This document shows positions 17,628-22,220 of a stretch of 22,220 nt of DNA, one piece after another. The notes under the pieces are model-generated. The model was not told where the DNA came from. It was given only the letters and a program-made list of their open reading frames with translations, and did not search any database. The stretch spans positions 1 through 22,220 of the forward strand of contig MPUH01001168.1 of the NCBI GenBank assembly GCA_001970955.1. The letters are read 5' to 3'. Every line of letters starts with the position of its first letter. Positions within the stretch are counted from its first letter, which is position 1. A program made the translations under genes and the position numbers. This DNA is from Stentor coeruleus (lineage: Eukaryota > Ciliophora > Heterotrichea > Heterotrichida > Stentoridae).

Positions 17628-19118
17628 CTAATAATAAGGTCTCGAAGCTGTTTTTATATGCTTCCATTGCATCTGGGCAAGTAATTCCCCATCAACAGAC
17701 TCAACATTCCTATCAACCCACTTATGTTGCCCATCAAAATGCGCACTTTCAAGATTCTTCATTTTCGTCTCTTTCGCTCCACAAGGTGTGCTATTTCTTT
17801 TATACTCATAAGGATTATGCCAATTTACACTCGAAATATCCGAATAATTAGTTTTCCTACCAACATTTTCCTGATGTTCTTTAATTTCTATACCTTTTGA
17901 CTTAAAAATCCTTTCAATTCTACTAATATCTTTATTTTCATTAGTCCTTACCTTAAGCCTTCCAGTTCCTTTTGATTTCCCAGTAAAATTATCAACATCT
18001 AAACTTAAAGCAACAACATGTACACCTCCACAAAGTTCTTTTATAGTAGAAGCAGGGATATTATTAGGTACTGAAACAAGTTCTAAATCAAAAACTTCAG
18101 CTTTACCTGGATTTTGACGAGAAAAACTAGTTGCAAGCTCTTGTTGTTTCATTTGAGAAGAACTAGGAAATGAGTCTACAAATCTAGGTTGATAAGTATT
18201 TTGTGGTGTTCGAGGTCTAACTCTTGGAACTTTATTTGGAGAGTCACAAATATCAATAGAACTACTCAGGTTTTTCATTGTTTGATCACGTGGATCATAG
18301 TTTGGATTAGGTTTAGAAGAAGTTGTGAGGAAGTGAGAGGCTGGTTGGAGCTTTTCAGTAGGATGTGGGACTTGGTTTACAGGTTCCATACCAAAAAGAT
18401 CGCTGTAAAGATGATTTTTCCTCCTTTCGTTATCGTTTTCTTTAGTCTCAGCTGGTTTTTTGTACTCTTGGACTACGCGTTCTTCGAAAACATTCGATGA
18501 AAAAGTTTCGTTTTTACGATAGTTAGGGTTGTATAAAGGCGGCCGAGTGTTTTCTTTTGGGCTATCGTGGAATTCTTGATTGTATTTTTTTGTGTCCAAA
18601 ACTGATACACGGTCTTGCATTTTACGAGCTTTAGCCGAAGTGAACTCTTCTTGGTAGTTGTTTTCTACAATTGGTTTGTCTTTGTTTGGAGAAAATCCAT
18701 CATAAAATTCTCTTTGTTTACGTTCGAAAGCAGAATCTTTTGTGTATTTTGGAGAAAAGTCTTTTGGTATTCCTAAATGGTCATTAACAGATTTTCTATG
18801 AAAAGTGCTTCGATCATTGCCTATAAGGTACTTAGTCGAATCATTTTGGTTTGTTCGAATTCCTGCAGCGGACATATCTGAAAAGTTAGCTTCTTTTGTA
18901 GGTTCTCTATAAGAAGTTGGCTCATTACCAAGGCTAATTGTTGTTTTTTGATATTGGTATCGGGCATATGTCATATTTTTTGGTTCTGGTTGTGAAGGTT
19001 GGAAAATCTTTGACTGTGTTTGTGGTATCTCCCTTGTTCTTTGGCTTATTGATGGACTTGCTGAAGAAAAAATATGCGACTTGCTTTGGCATAAGTTTCT
19101 TAATCTTGCTTCTGACAT
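17628..19118 (-). CDS. Large disordered protein with C-terminal RRM-like domain
   Basis: A 496-aa protein I do not recognise. Residues 1-339 are polar, rich in Ser, Pro, Asn, Lys and Gln, with almost no hydrophobic runs, so probably disordered; phosphorylation-like SP and TP sites are common (for example RPRTPQ). Residues about 340-415 look folded: AEVFDLELVSVP, then an alpha-like ASTIKELCGG, VHVVALSLDVD, GTGRLKVRT, a helix DISRIERIFKSKG and IEIKEH. This beta-alpha-beta-beta-alpha-beta order resembles an RRM or similar ferredoxin-like fold, but no RNP motifs with aromatic residues are visible. The tail has NWHNPYEYKR and ends RPYY. It could be a cytoskeletal, ciliary or RNA-binding scaffold; the sequence does not decide. 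ATG start, TAG stop, no intron needed. Codon use and base composition match neighbouring genes, so it is a real gene. Confidence 0.8.
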   Translation of the reverse strand: MSEARLRNLCQSKSHIFSSASPSISQRTREIPQTQSKIFQPSQPEPKNMTYARYQYQKTTISLGNEPTSYREPTKEANFSDMSAAGIRTNQNDSTKYLIGNDRSTFHRKSVNDHLGIPKDFSPKYTKDSAFERKQREFYDGFSPNKDKPIVENNYQEEFTSAKARKMQDRVSVLDTKKYNQEFHDSPKENTRPPLYNPNYRKNETFSSNVFEERVVQEYKKPAETKENDNERRKNHLYSDLFGMEPVNQVPHPTEKLQPASHFLTTSSKPNPNYDPRDQTMKNLSSSIDICDSPNKVPRVRPRTPQNTYQPRFVDSFPSSSQMKQQELATSFSRQNPGKAEVFDLELVSVPNNIPASTIKELCGGVHVVALSLDVDNFTGKSKGTGRLKVRTNENKDISRIERIFKSKGIEIKEHQENVGRKTNYSDISSVNWHNPYEYKRNSTPCGAKETKMKNLESAHFDGQHKWVDRNVESVDGELLAQMQWKHIKTASRPYY

Positions 19119-19874
19119 TTAATGATTATTAGAGGAATTTGAATTATTTTTCTTCATAAGACAATTTAAATTTCAAAATTAAAGATTTAGAATTTTCCAA
19201 AAATAGACCTAAGAATTTTGCCCAGACCTTAAACTTAGCTTCAAAATATGCTACTTAGTTTTATGGTGAATTTATTATGGCTTAAGAGTTTATTGCTTGT
19301 GTGCGAGAGGACTTATAAACTTGAGTTATTTATAAAAATTATTTTTAAAAAATTTGCATCATCTTTGATAATAGCATTTACATAATTTTCTTTGATAGTT
19401 TTTATGACTTTATTATAAAAAAACTTTCGATATTTCTTATTAAGGAGTTTTTAAAATAATTTTTCATAATATTTTCTTCATTGATTGCGAATAGTTCTAG
19501 TGTGGTTCCAATAATTAAGTTTATCACTAGGTTATTAAAATTTTTGAGGTTTTCTTCAGCCAGGAGTAAAGTCTAGATTTCGATTGAATGCCTTGACTCT
19601 AAACTATTTACTTGCAAATTAAAAAACTTTCTATAAAAAAGTGAGCTTTGCAAATTATTTATAGCTTTCTAAACATTTTTAATAGGAATTTAGATTTTAA
19701 TCTTTAGAAATAGCCTTTGGATAATTTATAAATTGGCTTCCGATTAATATTAGATTGGGATAATGATAAAAGTATGGCTTTATTGAAATTATTTTCTGAA
19801 AATTAAATGTGAAGATTATTACTTTGAAGAAAACACCTAGAAAATAAGTAAAAAAATCATAATAAAACTATTGA
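19119..19874. other. Gene-free spacer between two minus-strand genes
   Basis: About 750 bases of AT-rich sequence that must contain the 3' end of the epsin-like gene and the promoter of the disordered-protein gene. The skew pattern is weak here. No gene, repeat or known site was recognised. Confidence 0.5.
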
Positions 19875-21329
19875 TTATTTTCTTTTATTAGATAAAGAAG
19901 ATTCAAGTCCATCCAAGTTCATGAGCATACTTTCCAAATCAACCACACCAGTATTGGGTTTCTGTTCTACAACTCTCTGATCAGCAAGATTACACTTAAC
20001 CGTGCTAGCATTTCCTTTATAATAATTCATTGGTTGTTGGAATCCTACAGGGTTTTGCGGGGTGTTTGAGTAATGCAAATTAGGGTTTTGAAACTGAGTA
20101 TTTCCAGTTCCTTGAGGATAATTTGGATTATTTGTATGCCCAGGATTAGTCTGAGAGTATTGAGGATTGATAACATGAGTTGGATTTTGAGATACTGGGT
20201 TTTGATTATAAACAGGAGGATTTTGCATATAAGTTGATGAGTTAACAGGTGGTATAGGATGAGAATAATTGATAGGATTAGAAGGATAACTAACTGGATT
20301 TTGAGGGTAAACAGGCTGACTTGTAAATGATGGAGGTTGAGTATAAGGAGTTGGGTTCTGAGGAAAGTCAGGAGGATTTTGAGTATAAGTAAAACCTTGT
20401 TGATAAGGTACTGGATTTGTATAATTATTTGGAACATTTTGAGGGTATGAAGGAGTTGGTTGAGATAATTGGGCTGGTGGAAAAGCTGGAGCTGACTGAA
20501 GTAAAGTTGCTGGCGGCTGAGGAAAAGATGGAGGAGGCTGGAAATAACCTTGGGAATACCCTGGACCACTATTTGTTTCTGGCCTTTGTTGAACTTTAGG
20601 CACTTCAAATACTGGTCGTGATTCGTAAGATGGCATCTGCGGCTGTGAGTATGATGGATTCATAGACTTTTCTGGCTTTGGCGGATACCCTATTTTCCTT
20701 TCTTCTTTAATTTCGATTTGTTGCCGGTCATCTGGAGGGGTCTGGTTTCGCTTTATAACATTGTCTTTATTGGCTGATTTGTAATCTGGACGTAGCTCTT
20801 TACCACGCACGTCATCGTAGCTTTGATTTTTACGATAGTTTCCTCGGTAAACCTCATCCCGTGACATTCCAATACACTTATTTTTATGCTTTTTAGCCAA
20901 CTCTCGCTCTTGCTCAATTTTGTTGAAGTCTGGGAGGATATCTACAAGATAACGAGATTTTTCTCTGATTATCGCCCCGCGATCACCTTCTTCATCTGAG
21001 TATTTAAAGTCTTGTAAGGGTTTAAAGCGCTCATAATAGTCTCTAAGCTCTTGCAAAGTACGCGCGCTACCAAATTTCATTAGAATATCTGCTAGAATTA
21101 GCCCACGCTGGATCCGACGCCATTCTTGTCTTGGAGCTCGAATACTACTCCAAATTGCTTCCATCACTTTAGTATACTCAGAAGGGTGAAAAGTGAGCTC
21201 TGCGATATTATGAAGAGTAGTATTTGGCACTGATATGTCGTCATTGCTTGTAGCTTCTTTTAGTAAAAGTTCATTCGGGGTCAATGTAAGCTTGTCCTTC
21301 ACTGAAGATAATGCTTTAAAAAGTGGCAT
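19875..21329 (-). CDS. Epsin-like ENTH-domain endocytic adaptor
   Basis: A 484-aa protein. Residues about 15-150 are an ENTH domain: LLLKEATSNDD, AELTFHPSEYTKVMEAIW, QEWRRIQRGLILADILMKFGS, LQDFKYSDEEGDRGAIIREKSRYLVDIL all match the epsin pattern (VREATSNDPWG, WRHVYKALTLLEYLIKTGS, LKDFQYIDEDGKDQGINVREKAKQLV). ENTH domains bind phosphoinositides, here probably with an N-terminal amphipathic helix and basic residues, and bend membrane during clathrin-coated vesicle formation. Residues about 150-240 are charged; about 240-440 are a Pro/Gln/Asn/Tyr-rich disordered tail with around 13 Asn-Pro dipeptides, mostly QNP. The tail lacks the canonical NPF. LMNLD at 469-473 fits a type I clathrin box. No ubiquitin-interacting motif was seen. 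ATG start, TAA stop, no intron needed. The family is clear; whether it acts at the plasma membrane or the Golgi/endosome (epsinR type) is not. Confidence 0.9.
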   Translation of the reverse strand: MPLFKALSSVKDKLTLTPNELLLKEATSNDDISVPNTTLHNIAELTFHPSEYTKVMEAIWSSIRAPRQEWRRIQRGLILADILMKFGSARTLQELRDYYERFKPLQDFKYSDEEGDRGAIIREKSRYLVDILPDFNKIEQERELAKKHKNKCIGMSRDEVYRGNYRKNQSYDDVRGKELRPDYKSANKDNVIKRNQTPPDDRQQIEIKEERKIGYPPKPEKSMNPSYSQPQMPSYESRPVFEVPKVQQRPETNSGPGYSQGYFQPPPSFPQPPATLLQSAPAFPPAQLSQPTPSYPQNVPNNYTNPVPYQQGFTYTQNPPDFPQNPTPYTQPPSFTSQPVYPQNPVSYPSNPINYSHPIPPVNSSTYMQNPPVYNQNPVSQNPTHVINPQYSQTNPGHTNNPNYPQGTGNTQFQNPNLHYSNTPQNPVGFQQPMNYYKGNASTVKCNLADQRVVEQKPNTGVVDLESMLMNLDGLESSLSNKRK

Positions 21330-21612
21330 TTATTACTACTATAATTAATATCCAATAACATTCTTTGTGAAGATAAAATAGTAAAAAGTTTAAATGCTTA
21401 TTTGAAAATACCTATACAATAGTTTCTTGATATAAAAATTCCTAGTTTTTATATAGTAAAATGCTCTTATATCGAGGATCTAGCTAATCTAATTATTTAG
21501 AATAATCTTGAATATATACTTTTCTCCTTACTAAGTGAGTTTCTTGTCTTTCTTAATTTGCGTACTTCATTATTTTGCAATAAAATCTGTTTAACATTAT
21601 TCAAAAAAAATA
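21330..21612. other. Upstream flank of the epsin-like gene
   Basis: About 280 bases of AT-rich DNA, presumably including the promoter of the minus-strand epsin-like gene. The frame of the relic ORF that follows appears to run on here with TAA, TAG and TGA stops, but this part is too AT-rich to call coding. Confidence 0.4.
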
Positions 21613-22032
21613 TTATCTAATATGCATTAATATATTTTCTGGGCTATATCTTTCTATCGAATTTCTTAATTCTTTTCTCATATGCTTATAATCTTTGCTT
21701 ATTAATTCATTTTCACCAGATAATATTTTTAATATATTTTCATATATTTTACAAAATCCATAAAGCCACACATTTGAGGTTTTAAAATTAAAAATTCTTC
21801 CTTCTTTTAATCAGTATTCAATTTTTAATTTGTACACAATGTCTCCTATTGTTTTACCACAGAGTTTACATCTTGAATTTTCAATTAATTATCTCAGGTA
21901 TATGTAGGTTTATGTTTTGTTTACATTTACTCTAAGTGAGTATATTGTGATTGCTTTGTTTTCTAGTCTTATTGAATTGGAAAATTTAGGGAGCTTTTTG
22001 AATCACAAATATTTCCCATTATAAATTTTCAT
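21613..22032 (-). pseudogene. Probable relic ORF with a CxxC motif
   Basis: On the minus strand one frame from an ATG at 22032 to TAA at 21613 reads 139 codons with only four internal stops (TGA, TAA, TAA, TGA), while the other two frames have far more. Its last 65 codons (21616-21810) are fully open and look protein-like: GRIFNFKTSNVWLYGFCKIY and ELISKDYKHMRKELRNS. Just upstream lies NSRCKLCGKTIGD, a CxxC that could be half a zinc site. I do not recognise the family, and 15-nt introns of the usual form do not remove the stops. The simplest reading is a decayed gene whose nonsense codons came from CAA to TAA and TGG or CGA to TGA changes. Chance openness cannot be excluded. Confidence 0.35.
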
Positions 22033-22220
22033 TAACAAGGGCTGGACAATAGTCTAGTGATAATTCCTAACTAATACTAATACTAATAAATTTTCATAAT
22101 ATTTTTTATAATTTTTTTTACCCAATTAAAAAAGTTTTTGAATTTTTTCAATTACACTATTTACAATTTATATAGTAACTTTTTAATTCTGTTTTTATAG
22201 TAGTTTAATATGTTATCAGG

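Noticed and set aside
1..22220. Reassigned genetic code (TAA/TAG = Gln, TGA = Trp)
   Set aside because: The large conserved genes contain no internal stops except inside 15-nt introns, and Trp is encoded by TGG in conserved positions such as the ENTH and carrier motifs.
1..22220. tRNA genes, CRISPR arrays, insertion sequences, telomere repeats
   Set aside because: No tRNA B-box, no regularly spaced direct repeats, no transposase ORF with inverted repeats and no tandem telomere units were found by eye.

Overview
The window looks like macronuclear DNA of a heterotrich ciliate, most likely Stentor or a close relative. It is very AT-rich, and its protein genes read with the standard code. Four 15-nt introns of the form GTAA...TAG can be placed where removing them joins two halves of a protein. 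Fifteen-nt introns together with the standard code point to Stentor rather than to ciliates that use TAA/TAG for Gln or TGA for Trp. This assignment is inferred; I ran no search.

Layout. 1-1185 holds the decayed remains of a minus-strand coiled-coil gene. It is followed by a minus-strand gene (1186-1917) with a B-box-like zinc site and 22 copies of a 15-bp coding repeat. A small hypothetical gene lies at 2096-2404. At 2931-3340 there is a GC-richer stretch without a clear gene, containing complementary segments that suggest a structured RNA. A RING-CH membrane ubiquitin ligase (3475-4041) and a two-finger C2H2 protein (5546-6004, one intron) follow on the plus strand. A 1.9-kb gene-free region ends in a 221-nt tract without a single G. 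Next come a CLEC16A/Ema/GOP-1 homologue (7864-10071, two introns) and, only 10 nt later, a two-EF-hand protein (10082-10372). On the minus strand are a PAS/histidine-kinase-like protein that has lost key catalytic residues (10621-12399, one intron) and a secreted protein of a family I remember mainly from bacteria (14121-14933). A mitochondrial carrier of the NAD+ transporter type (15993-16844, plus) is followed by a large disordered protein with a small RRM-like domain (17628-19118, minus), an epsin-like ENTH protein (19875-21329, minus) and a probable relic ORF (21613-22032, minus).

There are no operons. Several genes do share a membrane-traffic theme: RING-CH ligase, CLEC16A and epsin act in endosomal or vesicle traffic in other eukaryotes. 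They are not adjacent as a unit, so this may be coincidence.

The most unusual signals are the candidate structured RNA at 2931-3340, a GC skew that follows gene direction (5' flanks poor in G, 3' flanks poor in C on the coding strand), the way every 15-nt intron carries a built-in in-frame stop, and the degenerate histidine kinase. No tRNA, rRNA, CRISPR array, insertion sequence or telomere repeat was seen.
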